Positions 9,957 to 18,279 of a DNA stretch of 39,310 bases are shown here, one piece after another. Numbering within the stretch: the first letter of the stretch is position 1; every line of letters starts with the position of its first letter. The notes beneath the pieces are model-generated. The model did not search any database. It worked only from the letters and a program-made list of their open reading frames with translations, and had not been told where the DNA came from. The stretch comes from Sphingomonas sp. AOB5 (lineage in GTDB: Bacteria > Pseudomonadota > Alphaproteobacteria > Sphingomonadales > Sphingomonadaceae): assembly GCF_029433115.1 (NCBI RefSeq), contig NZ_JARNTV010000036.1, positions 1 to 39,310 on the forward strand, written 5' to 3'. Position numbers and translations under genes: made by a program.

Positions 9957-10733
9957 TCAGCCCGACAGCTTGCAGAGCTGGTTGCAAGCCTTGCGTTCGA
10001 ACAGGCGCGCGCCCTGTTCGAGCCGGGTGCGGCTCGCCGGATCGGCCTCTGCAGCATAGCGGCGGAAAACGGCGGCCATCTTGCCGCGATGGGTGGTGCC
10101 CATCGCATCGGCGACGACGCCCAGTTCCTCCAGCAGTCCGTCGATCAGGCGGGTGCGATTGGCCGCGGTCATCGCGCGATCCGACTGGAATTCGAGCGCG
10201 CCCTCGATCATCAGCGCGATCCCTTCGTGCATCTGGTTCAGGCCCTGACGCTGAACGCCGCTTTCCCCGACCCAATCCTCCTGGCTCGTTTCCTTGAAGA
10301 GCTGCGCCACCGCCGGATAGGTCCGCTTGCCGGAGAGCAGCAGGCCGATCGATGCCGTGGTGAGTTCGTCCTGCACCTGCATCAGCCGCGCATGATCCTC
10401 CGGCTCGCCCGCCGCGAAGCGATACAGCGCCTCATAGGCGCCGAGCAGGGCCTGCAGCGTGTTCATCACCTCGATCGGACCGGTCGACATCGTGCGGATC
10501 GCCGCCGGATCGAACGCGTCGCGGACCAGCGCGGCCAGCGCCGGCTTGCGCAGTTCGAGGACCGGGGCGTTGCGTGCCGTCAGCTCGCCGAGCTGGCGCG
10601 CCAGTTCCTTCGAAGCGGTGATCAGGCGGCTATCCTCCGCCACCATCGCGGGACGAAGCGCAGCCTGTGCGGGCGCCACCATCACCGGCGCGACCATCAG
10701 CGCGAGCGCTACGAACGAACCCTTTCCCATCAT
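9957..10733 (-). CDS. Secreted or periplasmic protein of unknown function, 258 aa
   Basis: The N-terminus is a Sec signal peptide (FVALALMVAPVMVAPAQAALRP, cleavage probable after AQA). The mature part is long and largely helical (ITASKELARQLGELTA, IEVMNTLQALLGAYEALYRF, LIDGLLEELGVVADAMG), reminiscent of an alpha-helical bundle. It ends in a Cys pair, ERKACNQLCKLSG. I recognise no family. Two consecutive ATG codons (10733 and 10730) follow AAGGGGG; the second has the better spacing, so the protein may be one residue shorter. It is 16 bp downstream of the flippase gene and probably in the same transcript. Confidence 0.75.
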   Translation of the reverse strand: MMGKGSFVALALMVAPVMVAPAQAALRPAMVAEDSRLITASKELARQLGELTARNAPVLELRKPALAALVRDAFDPAAIRTMSTGPIEVMNTLQALLGAYEALYRFAAGEPEDHARLMQVQDELTTASIGLLLSGKRTYPAVAQLFKETSQEDWVGESGVQRQGLNQMHEGIALMIEGALEFQSDRAMTAANRTRLIDGLLEELGVVADAMGTTHRGKMAAVFRRYAAEADPASRTRLEQGARLFERKACNQLCKLSG

Positions 10734-10749
10734 CGTCCCCCTTTTGGTC

Positions 10750-12258
10750 TCAAACCGATCCGTCGATCCGCGCGGTCTGTTCCTTGGGCATCTTCTGGAA
10801 CAGCGCGCGATCCTCGGGACCGAAGGCGAGCTTGAGCAGCACCGCGAAATAGGCGGCCAGCATCAGCGGAATGCCCGCGGTGAGCTGAAGCCATTCGGGC
10901 AGCTTGCTGATCGCGACGCCAGTGCCCGCGCAGGCGATCATCGCCGCGAACAGGCCCCAGCGCAGCCCCGAGACGCGCTGGCCGAGCAGGCGCGACAACA
11001 GCCACGACTTGGCAATCGAACCGAGCAGCAGCGAGGTCGCCAGCGCCAGCGCGGGGCCGACCGCCTGATAGGCGATGGGATAGCCGAGATCGCGGATGAT
11101 GAAGACGAACACGAAGCTCATCACCGCCTGGAAACAGAGCATCGCCGTGGAGATCATCAAATTGCGATGCCGCGCGATATAGACCAGCCCGCCCTCGGCA
11201 ATGGCGCCGGGCGCCGCCAGCACTTCGGCCGCGAGCAGGATGCAGAGAGCCGCAGAGCCCGCGACGAAGCTGTGCCCGAGCAGGCCGAGCACGCCGTCCG
11301 AGGTGATGCCCAGCGCGATCGCCAGCGCCGCCTGCACCGCGATCACCCAGAAGGCGACCTGCCGCACCTGCTTGGCGACCGACGCGGTATCTCCCGCCGC
11401 GAGGCTGCGCGTAACGACCGGGCCAAGGATCGGATCGAAGGTGGTCTTCAGGCGCTGCGCCGGCGAAGCGAGCTGCTGCGCCATGTAGTAGATGCCGACC
11501 ACCGCGGGCGAGAAGAGCAGGCCGAGGATGAAGCGATCGATGTTGCGCGATCCCCATTCCAGCATATCCGCCCCGGCCAGCGGCGCATTGGCGCGCGCCA
11601 TCTGCCACAGCTTGAACGGGTGCGGCGTCCAGCCATGCGGCACGCCATACATGCGGATCAGCGGCACCATTGCGGCGATCAGCATCGCGAAGGTCGCCAG
11701 CACATAGGAGATGATCAGACCGTCACGCGACGAATACCAAGCCAGCACGAACGCCGCGCCGCTGATCGTCCAGGGCTCGACGATCGCTCGCGCCGTGACC
11801 GACGCGCCGACATTGTGGCGGTACGCCAGCGCGGAAAAGGCCACGTCGCACCATGCCAGCGCGAAGACGATGCTGGGCAACAGCCATTCCAGACCCGTCG
11901 CCTGACTGTTCGGGAACATGATCTGCGGGAACAGCCCCAGCACCACGCTGGCGCAGATCGACGCGATCAGCGCGACGACCAGCGCATCGGCCACGACATG
12001 ATTGTGCGGCCGGCTGGTGGTGGAAAGCGCCTGCGCCAGCCCGCGCTTGAGACCCAGCGTCGCCATCAGCGCCGCGATCTCGATCACCAGCACCGCCAGC
12101 GCGAACCGGCCGACGACCTCGGGACCATACCAGCGCCCGGCGATGAACAGGAACGGCAGGCGCCCGGCAAGCCGGATCACGAAGCCGAGAATGTTGGTCC
12201 GCCCGCCCTTGGCAAGCTGTGCGATATCGTCGGGTTTCTGCGCCGGATCAGTCGACAT
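10750..12258 (-). CDS. Polysaccharide/oligosaccharide flippase (MOP superfamily)
   Basis: A 502-residue polytopic membrane protein with about 12-14 hydrophobic segments and the sequence style of Wzx/MurJ-like lipid-linked oligosaccharide flippases: GFVIRLAGRLPFLFIAG at the start, WGSRNIDRFILGLLFSPAVVGIYYMAQQ in the middle, and repeated Ala/Leu-rich helices to a short basic tail. It would move a lipid-linked glycan across the inner membrane. No glycosyltransferase cluster surrounds it, so its glycan is unknown. Its ATG lies inside the 3' end of the upstream gene (11-bp overlap) with CCGGAG before it, indicating translational coupling. A Met 31 codons upstream is rejected because it would read through the neighbour. 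Confidence 0.85.
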   Translation of the reverse strand: MSTDPAQKPDDIAQLAKGGRTNILGFVIRLAGRLPFLFIAGRWYGPEVVGRFALAVLVIEIAALMATLGLKRGLAQALSTTSRPHNHVVADALVVALIASICASVVLGLFPQIMFPNSQATGLEWLLPSIVFALAWCDVAFSALAYRHNVGASVTARAIVEPWTISGAAFVLAWYSSRDGLIISYVLATFAMLIAAMVPLIRMYGVPHGWTPHPFKLWQMARANAPLAGADMLEWGSRNIDRFILGLLFSPAVVGIYYMAQQLASPAQRLKTTFDPILGPVVTRSLAAGDTASVAKQVRQVAFWVIAVQAALAIALGITSDGVLGLLGHSFVAGSAALCILLAAEVLAAPGAIAEGGLVYIARHRNLMISTAMLCFQAVMSFVFVFIIRDLGYPIAYQAVGPALALATSLLLGSIAKSWLLSRLLGQRVSGLRWGLFAAMIACAGTGVAISKLPEWLQLTAGIPLMLAAYFAVLLKLAFGPEDRALFQKMPKEQTARIDGSV

Positions 12259-13147
12259 GAAACACTCCGGTGATCCATGCCGGCCCGATCTCGCCGGGAT
12301 TCTCCAGCTTGCCGTTGACGACGCGTATGCCGTGTACCGACAGTTCGACATGCACCTTCATCGCCGACGTCGGCGCCGCGGGACGATCGAATATCGCCTT
12401 GATCTGCGCGCATCTCTCGCCGCAACTCCGGAGCGAGAGATGGGATAGCGTGGTCCAGTCCAGCGCAGCCATCACCCCGTTTCTGTCCGAACACAGGGGT
12501 GCGATGTCCTTGAAAAACTGCGCGAACCCGTCCTCCTCGCACCGGAATTGCGGCGCGTTGCTCGGAATCAGGCGCCGGATCGACTGGATGGCGATCGAAG
12601 CGTCCAGTGCGTCCAGTTCCCATGACCCGTCACCATACGCCGCGAAGTATCGCAGCGGATGCTTCACCCGCCGGACGACAGGCCCTAATGACTTGCAGGT
12701 CTCGTCGGTCGGGGCCTTCCCGGCGGCAAGATCGGCAGCGCTGACCGCGAAGCGCTGGCTGGGAACCAGCATGAGCAGACGCACCGGTGTATCGCCACCG
12801 ACATTCGCGCCACCCGGCCCGAAGCTCGCAACCTGCACCTCGGCCGAGCAAAGTCCCGGATACTGGGTAGCCGCAGGCGCCGCAGCGAATGCGACCTCGA
12901 ACGCGACCCGATCGAAATTAAACACGCGCGTATGCACGTTGGTCACTTCAGTTTCGCGGGTCGTGCCTTGCGGCGCCTGCAGCACGCGGCGCTCAAGCGC
13001 TTCGGGCGACAGGCTCGTGGCGAGGTTCCAGGTGAACGGCTCGGGATCCTGCGCACCGGTCAGCACCAGCGCCATGGCGGCGAGCGCCAGCCGGCCGCGG
13101 ACATGAGGGTTTCCGGTCACGAGCGGTCGCTGCCCATTGCGATCCAC
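12248..13147 (-). CDS. Exported protein of unknown function, coupled to the flippase
   Basis: About 290-299 residues. A signal-like segment (RLALAAMALVLTGAQ) precedes the mature part, which has five or more cysteines (YPGLCSAEV, DETCKSL, FRCEEDG, PLCSDRNG, SCGERCAQ), suggesting a disulfide-bonded periplasmic or surface protein. Strand-rich stretches (VHVELSVHGIRVVNGKLEN) occur at the end. I know no family. The frame opens with a GTG at 13147; another GTG nine codons later gives a more usual signal peptide, so the start is uncertain. Its last 11 bases overlap the flippase gene, so the two proteins are probably made together and may act on the same envelope glycan; that is inference. Confidence 0.7.
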   Translation of the reverse strand: MDRNGQRPLVTGNPHVRGRLALAAMALVLTGAQDPEPFTWNLATSLSPEALERRVLQAPQGTTRETEVTNVHTRVFNFDRVAFEVAFAAAPAATQYPGLCSAEVQVASFGPGGANVGGDTPVRLLMLVPSQRFAVSAADLAAGKAPTDETCKSLGPVVRRVKHPLRYFAAYGDGSWELDALDASIAIQSIRRLIPSNAPQFRCEEDGFAQFFKDIAPLCSDRNGVMAALDWTTLSHLSLRSCGERCAQIKAIFDRPAAPTSAMKVHVELSVHGIRVVNGKLENPGEIGPAWITGVFHVD

Positions 13148-13202
13148 GCCTCTCCCTGTTCGGCGACGGGAATAGGGCGGGACGGCTGCAAAGCCAATGC
13201 GA

Positions 13203-15986
13203 TCAATGCGCCGCGCCCCAGCTGGGGCCGACGCCGATCTCGACGCCCAATGGCACGCTGAGCTTCACCGCGGGTTCGGCCGCGGTCGCCATCACGCGTT
13301 CGATCACCGGCTTGGCGGCTTCGACATCGCCCTCGGGCAGTTCGAACACCAGTTCGTCGTGCACCTGCAGCAGCATCTTCACGTTGGGCAACCCGGCCTC
13401 GAGCAGCGCCGGACCCATGCGGGCCATGGCGCGCTTGATGATGTCGGCGCTGGTGCCCTGGATCGGGGCGTTGATCGCGGCGCGCTCTGCGCCTTGGCGG
13501 ACATGCTGGATCGGCGCTTTGATCTGCGGGAACCAGGTTTTCCGGCCGAACAGGGTCGTGGTGTGGCCGCGCTGGCGGACCCCCTCCAGCGTCTCGTTGA
13601 TATAGGCCGAGATGCCGGGGAAGCGCTCGAAATAGCGCGAGATCATCGCCTGGGCTTCGTCCGCGTCGATCTCCAGCCTTGTGGCCAGGCCCCAGCGCGA
13701 GATGCCGTAGAGGATCGCGAAGTTGATCGTCTTGGCGCGCCCGCGCGTGTCGCGATTGACCTCGCCGAACAACTCGTTGGCGGTAGCGGCGTGAATATCC
13801 TCGCCACGCAGGAAGGCGTCGCGCAGCTGCGGCACATCGGCCATATGCGCCGCCAGCCGCAGCTCGATCTGCGAATAGTCCGCCGCGAGGATGACATTGC
13901 CCGGTTCGGCGACGAAGGCGTCGCGGATCTGGCGGCCGATCTCGGTGCGGATCGGGATATTCTGGAGGTTGGGGTCGGTCGAGGACAGCCGCCCAGTCTG
14001 CGCGCCGGTCAGCGAGTAGCTGGTATGGACGCGGCCGGTATCGCGGTCGATCTGCGCCTGCAGCGCGTCGGTATAGGTGGACTTCAGCTTGGACAGCTGG
14101 CGCCATTCGAGGACGAGGCCGGCGATGGCGACGCCTTCGGCCTTCATCTTCTCCAGCACGGTCACGTCGGTGGAGTAAGCGCCGGACTTGCCCTTCTTGC
14201 CCCCCTTCAGGCCCATCTTGTCGAACAGGATCGCGCCCAATTGCTGGGTCGATCCGATCTGGAAGGGTTGGCCCGCCTCGGCCTGAATCTCTTCCTCCAG
14301 CCGCGCCATTTCCTGCGCGAAGCGGCTCGACAGCAAGGAGAGCTGGTCACGGTCGACCTTGACGCCGGCGCGTTCCATCGCCGCGACCACGGGGATCAGC
14401 GGCCGGTCGACCATCTCATAGACCCGCGTCGCGCCTTCATAGGCCAGCCGCGGCTTGAAGCGGGTCCAAAGCCGCCAGGTGACGTCGGCATCCTCGCCGC
14501 CATAGCGGGTGGCCTGATCAAGCGGCACCTGGGCGAAGCTGATCGCTTTCTTGCCGGTGCCGGTCACGTCCTTGAAGCTGATGCACGTGTGTTCGAGCGT
14601 GGCGTGCGCAGCCTCGTCCATGCCGTGCCCGGCAAGCGACTGGCCGGCATCGAGATCGAAGCTCATCACCATCGTGTCGTCTACGGGCATGACCTCCAGT
14701 CCGTGGCGGATCAGCACGTTGATATCGTATTTGATGTTGTGCCCGATCTTGAGCACGCTCGGATCGGCCAGCAGCGGGCGGAGCAGCCGCACCACGTCGT
14801 TCAGCGGCAGCTGCGGCGGCGCTTCGGCAAACATATCGTCGCCGCTGCGGTGGCCGATCGGAATGTAACAGGCCCGGCCCGGCTTGGTGGCGAGGCAGAT
14901 GCCGACCAGCGCAGCGTTCATCGCGTCGAGCGAATCGGTCTCGGTATCGATCGCGATGGTGCCGCTGGCACGGCTCTCGGCGATCCATGCCTCCAGCCGC
15001 TCGATGCTGGTGACGGTCTCATAGGTGTCGCAGTCGATCGGGGGCAGTTCGACGAAATTGGGTGCATCGGATACGGAAAGCGCACTCGCCGCCGCGACCG
15101 GATCGGCGGTGTCGCGCCCCGGCGCATGGGCGGCCATGCGCGAGAGCAGGGTCTTGAACCCCTGATCCTCGAGAAAGGCGCGCAGCGGCTCGGGCGGGAT
15201 GCCGTCGAGCTTCAATTCGTCGAGCGTCATCGGCACCGCCGTGTCGCAATGGAGCGCCACCAGCTTGCGCGAGAGCAACGCCATTTCGCGATGCTCGATC
15301 AGATTGTCGCGCATCTTGCTCGGCTTCATGCCGGGCGCGGCATCCAGCACCTTTTCCAGCGTACCGAATTCGCCGATCAGCTTGGCCGCGGTCTTCGGCC
15401 CGATGCCCGGAACGCCGGGGACGTTGTCGACCGTATCGCCCATCAGCGCCAGCACGTCGCCCAATTGCTCGGGCTGCACCCCGAACTTGGCCTCGACATA
15501 TTCCGGCCCGCGCCGCTCGTTCTTCATCGTGTCGAGCATGTCGACGCCGGGCTGGATCAGCTGCGCCAGATCCTTGTCCGAACTGACGATGGTGACGCTC
15601 CACCCGGCTTCGACCGCGCGGCAGGTATAGGTGGCGATGATATCGTCGGCCTCAAAGCCCTCCTCCTCGATACACGGCAGCGAAAAGGCGCGGGTGGCCT
15701 CGCGGATCAGCGGGAATTGCGGGATCAGATCCTCGGGCGGCGGCGGGCGCTGGGCCTTGTACTTGTCGTACAGATCGTTGCGGAAGGTGTGCGATCCCTT
15801 GTCGAGCACCACCGCCAGATGGGTCGGCCCCTCCGCCTTGTCGAGCGCGTCGGCCAGCTTCCACAGCATCGCGGTATAGCCATAGACCGCACCCGCAGGC
15901 GTGCCGTGGCGGTTCGTCAGCGGGGGGAGCTGATGATAGGCGCGGAAGATATAGCCGGAGCCGTCGACGAGATAGAGATGTGGCAT
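13203..15986 (-). CDS. polA: DNA polymerase I
   Basis: A 927-residue three-domain DNA polymerase used in Okazaki fragment maturation and excision repair. The 5' nuclease domain starts at once with LYLVDGSGYIFRAYHQLP and includes FEADDIIATY and GIGPKTAAKLI. The 3'-5' exonuclease keeps its DxE motif (IAIDTETDSLD), so proofreading looks intact. Polymerase motif A is ADYSQIELRLAAH, motif B RAKTINFAILYG (Phe at the discriminating position, as in E. coli) and motif C LLQVHDELVFE. The ATG at 15986 is chosen because the family begins with this DGSG strand; 18 upstream residues are low complexity. The length matches alphaproteobacterial PolA. Confidence 0.98.
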   Translation of the reverse strand: MPHLYLVDGSGYIFRAYHQLPPLTNRHGTPAGAVYGYTAMLWKLADALDKAEGPTHLAVVLDKGSHTFRNDLYDKYKAQRPPPPEDLIPQFPLIREATRAFSLPCIEEEGFEADDIIATYTCRAVEAGWSVTIVSSDKDLAQLIQPGVDMLDTMKNERRGPEYVEAKFGVQPEQLGDVLALMGDTVDNVPGVPGIGPKTAAKLIGEFGTLEKVLDAAPGMKPSKMRDNLIEHREMALLSRKLVALHCDTAVPMTLDELKLDGIPPEPLRAFLEDQGFKTLLSRMAAHAPGRDTADPVAAASALSVSDAPNFVELPPIDCDTYETVTSIERLEAWIAESRASGTIAIDTETDSLDAMNAALVGICLATKPGRACYIPIGHRSGDDMFAEAPPQLPLNDVVRLLRPLLADPSVLKIGHNIKYDINVLIRHGLEVMPVDDTMVMSFDLDAGQSLAGHGMDEAAHATLEHTCISFKDVTGTGKKAISFAQVPLDQATRYGGEDADVTWRLWTRFKPRLAYEGATRVYEMVDRPLIPVVAAMERAGVKVDRDQLSLLSSRFAQEMARLEEEIQAEAGQPFQIGSTQQLGAILFDKMGLKGGKKGKSGAYSTDVTVLEKMKAEGVAIAGLVLEWRQLSKLKSTYTDALQAQIDRDTGRVHTSYSLTGAQTGRLSSTDPNLQNIPIRTEIGRQIRDAFVAEPGNVILAADYSQIELRLAAHMADVPQLRDAFLRGEDIHAATANELFGEVNRDTRGRAKTINFAILYGISRWGLATRLEIDADEAQAMISRYFERFPGISAYINETLEGVRQRGHTTTLFGRKTWFPQIKAPIQHVRQGAERAAINAPIQGTSADIIKRAMARMGPALLEAGLPNVKMLLQVHDELVFELPEGDVEAAKPVIERVMATAAEPAVKLSVPLGVEIGVGPSWGAAH

Positions 15987-16044
15987 CGGCGAGGGGATAG
16001 CCGAGCCGGGGGGCGGAACAAAGCCCTCCCGGCGCGGCAAGCCT

Positions 16045-16662
16045 TCAGGCCATGACGATGTTCTGAAGCGAGAAGCTGAAAGGCTGGGCGGTGGGGCCCG
16101 GGCCGCCCCCGGTCATCACGATATCGGCGCTGGCGATGCCGAGCAGCGAAATCTCGGTGTTGACCGCGTCGATGATTGCCGCGTTCATCACCTGCCCCTG
16201 CACCACCTGCGACACGGCACCGATCCAGATCGTCGGCTTGAACTGGAATTGCGCCATCTGGCCGGGCGCAACGCCGGTCTTGGTCGCGAGCAGCCTGCCC
16301 ATCTTGTAGATGCCGGCGCTGACCGATCCCTGCGGCAGCGCATTCATGACCTGAACTTCGCCGGGCACGGTTGCCGCGCCGGCAGGCTGCAGCATATCGC
16401 CCGAAGCGGTCATGCCCACCGAAAAGGCCTGGCCGTGCATCGCATCGAGCTTCGGCGTGTAATTGCCCCAGCTGTCGCTCGATCCGACCTGCATCGACAT
16501 CGGGAAGGTGAACGGGTGGTTCTCGCTCTGCCCGCAATTCTGGATGACGTGCCACGCCACCGCGAGCTCGCCAAAGTCGCTCGCGACATTCTTCTGGAAG
16601 ATCACGATCTGCGAGTTATTCGCGTCGTTGGAATTGTTGATGAAGTTGAGCTGGATATCCAT
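16045..16662 (-). CDS. Uncharacterised Asn/Gln-rich conserved protein, 205 aa
   Basis: An acidic 205-residue protein beginning with LNFINNSNDANNSQIVIF. It has no signal peptide and is rich in Asn, Gln, Gly and beta-prone residues (TFPMSMQVGSS, QFQFKPTIWIGAVSQVV, ISLLGIASADIVMTGGG). It has one Cys (IQNCGQSENHP). Composition and low charge are unlike the enzymes around it and suggest a beta-sandwich, perhaps self-associating. I have an impression that similar proteins occur in other bacteria but cannot name a family. GGAGAGG lies 6 bases before the ATG, indicating strong translation. It stands 58 bp upstream of polA. Confidence 0.8.
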   Translation of the reverse strand: MDIQLNFINNSNDANNSQIVIFQKNVASDFGELAVAWHVIQNCGQSENHPFTFPMSMQVGSSDSWGNYTPKLDAMHGQAFSVGMTASGDMLQPAGAATVPGEVQVMNALPQGSVSAGIYKMGRLLATKTGVAPGQMAQFQFKPTIWIGAVSQVVQGQVMNAAIIDAVNTEISLLGIASADIVMTGGGPGPTAQPFSFSLQNIVMA

Positions 16663-16736
16663 GGCCGTCCTCTCCGCCGGGTTTGGCGGGATGCTAGGCG
16701 CGTGGCGGACCGAATCCAGATCATAACGGACGCGAT

Positions 16737-17429
16737 TCATTCGGCGTCGTGGAAGATGATCCCGAGCGTGTGCCGTTGCCCTGAGCGGATCGTGCTGACC
16801 CCGTGGCGCATCGCCGTGCGGTAATCGCCACGGCTGCCCGCCACCGGGCGCTGGTTGACCGCGAAGATCACCGCATCGCCCTGTCCCAGCGGCACCACCT
16901 CGGCGCGCGACTGCATGCGCGGGCGCTGTTCGGTCAGGACGAAGTCGCCGCCGGTAAAGTCCGCGGGCGAGGAGAGCAGCACCGCGAGCTGGAGCGGAAA
17001 GACGTGATCGCCATACAGATCGCGGTGGAGGCAATTATAGTCGCCCGGGCCGTATCGCAGCAGCAGCGGGGTGGGACGTACCTGACCGTCCGCCCGGCAT
17101 TCGGCGAGGAACGCGTCATGATCGTCGGGAAAGCGCCGATCGATCCCCATCCGCACGTGCCAGCGGTTCGCGACCGGCACCAGCTTGGGATAGATCGCCG
17201 AGCGAAGCCCCTGCACCAACGGCGGCAGCGGATAGGCGAAATAGCGATACTCGCCCCGCCCGAAGCCGTGCCGGGCCATCATCACATGGCTGCGGAACTG
17301 CTCCGGCGCGTCATAGCGCGCGGCGGTTTCGGCACAGGCGGCCGCATCGAGCAGGCCGGGCAACACCGCCCAGCCCTGCGCGTCGAGGTCCTGCGCGATC
17401 GCGCACCAGTCATAGCGTTCGATATCCAT
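16737..17429 (-). CDS. 2OG-Fe(II) oxygenase
   Basis: A 230-residue double-stranded beta-helix dioxygenase. The iron triad is H135 and D137 (CLHRDLYGDHVF) with H209 (AMRHGVST), and R219 ten residues after the distal His is placed to bind 2-oxoglutarate (SGQRHTLGIIFH). FTGGDFVLTEQRPR and QGDAVIFAVNQRPV are typical strands of prolyl-4-hydroxylase-like or YbiX-like enzymes. The substrate (protein residue, nucleic acid or small molecule) cannot be told. The ATG at 17429 is preferred; about 80 upstream residues in the same frame are Arg/Ala/Pro-rich and look non-coding. It is divergent from the pair starting at 17596, with 166 bp between. Confidence 0.85.
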   Translation of the reverse strand: MDIERYDWCAIAQDLDAQGWAVLPGLLDAAACAETAARYDAPEQFRSHVMMARHGFGRGEYRYFAYPLPPLVQGLRSAIYPKLVPVANRWHVRMGIDRRFPDDHDAFLAECRADGQVRPTPLLLRYGPGDYNCLHRDLYGDHVFPLQLAVLLSSPADFTGGDFVLTEQRPRMQSRAEVVPLGQGDAVIFAVNQRPVAGSRGDYRTAMRHGVSTIRSGQRHTLGIIFHDAE

Positions 17430-17595
17430 GCGGCACGATTGCCGCCGGTCCGCCGCCCCGCGCATCCCGGCGCTTGCGTCCGAAACGGGCCCCGTCGCGG
17501 ACACGGCCGCGACGGAGAGGAGCCTGCATTGTTGCGCAACCGTGCCGGGTTTCCTAACTCTCCGGGGTAACGCGTTGCGGAGAGGGGGTTTCAGC

Positions 17596-18279
17596 ATGAC
17601 CACGCCCGATTGGTGCGGACCGCCCATCTTCCACGGCCAATGGACCGAACTGACGGGTGCCGAGGCACTGACCATGGCGCATGAGATCGGCGTCTCGGTA
17701 TCGGAGAATCCGTCGCTGGTGCAGGATGCGCGGATCGAGCGGACGCGGGTACGTGCGCTGCCCTGCTATCCCGGCGCGATCCTGATCGAGGCCCAGGCGC
17801 AGTTCGGCGAGCGGCGCGGCCTCTCCAACCATATCTATGGCAGCTGGGGCATGGTCACGCTCGACGGGGCCAGCGCGGTGCTGCACGATCTGAACGCGAT
17901 TCCCGGCGCGCTGGTGCTGGAGACCGAGGAACAGGTTGCCGCCTATCACCTGCTGTTCTGCAATGTGGTGCGCGGCGAAGAGGGCCGGTTCCGCCTGGTC
18001 GGCCCGCACGAGCCGGCCGAATGGACCGACGGCCCCAAGCCCGACGATGCGGTGTTCGCCACCATGTCGAGCCCGATCCTGATCAGCCGCAAGCCCGATC
18101 ACTGGGCGGCCGAAGCGGCTTTGCTCTATGGCACGTCGCTGTTCTACGCCCATTTCGAGATCGGCACGAACGGCATGATCGAAATGATGGACGACCGCCC
18201 GATCGCCAGCGACCCGCCGCTTCGCCGCGAAAGCTGGTCGGCCCAGTTCCGCATCCCCGCACCGGAGGCAAAGGCATGA
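17596..18279 (+). CDS. Unknown protein coupled to the TraG-like ATPase, 227 aa
   Basis: A soluble-looking 227-residue protein with no signal peptide, membrane segment or recognised motif. Features are an N-terminal WCGPPIFHGQW, a strand-rich centre (LSNHIYGSWGMVTLDGASAVL) and a C-terminal section of strands and short loops (FYAHFEIGTNGMIEMMDD). The ATG follows GAGAGGGGG at good spacing. Its TGA overlaps the ATG of the next gene (ATGA), so the two are translationally coupled and probably made in a fixed ratio. I infer a partner, adaptor or regulator of that ATPase. A weak promoter, TTGCGC-N17-TAACTC, lies just upstream. Confidence 0.75.
   Translation: MTTPDWCGPPIFHGQWTELTGAEALTMAHEIGVSVSENPSLVQDARIERTRVRALPCYPGAILIEAQAQFGERRGLSNHIYGSWGMVTLDGASAVLHDLNAIPGALVLETEEQVAAYHLLFCNVVRGEEGRFRLVGPHEPAEWTDGPKPDDAVFATMSSPILISRKPDHWAAEAALLYGTSLFYAHFEIGTNGMIEMMDDRPIASDPPLRRESWSAQFRIPAPEAKA

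Noticed and set aside
10459..12273. Plus-strand frame opposite the flippase
   Set aside because: Arg/His/Asp/Gln-rich antisense frame; the opposite strand has a clear membrane protein.
13197..16055. Open frame of about 950 codons on the plus strand opposite polA
   Set aside because: It is the antisense of a certain polA gene; its His/Arg/Gly/Asp-rich composition is an artefact of GC-rich third positions.
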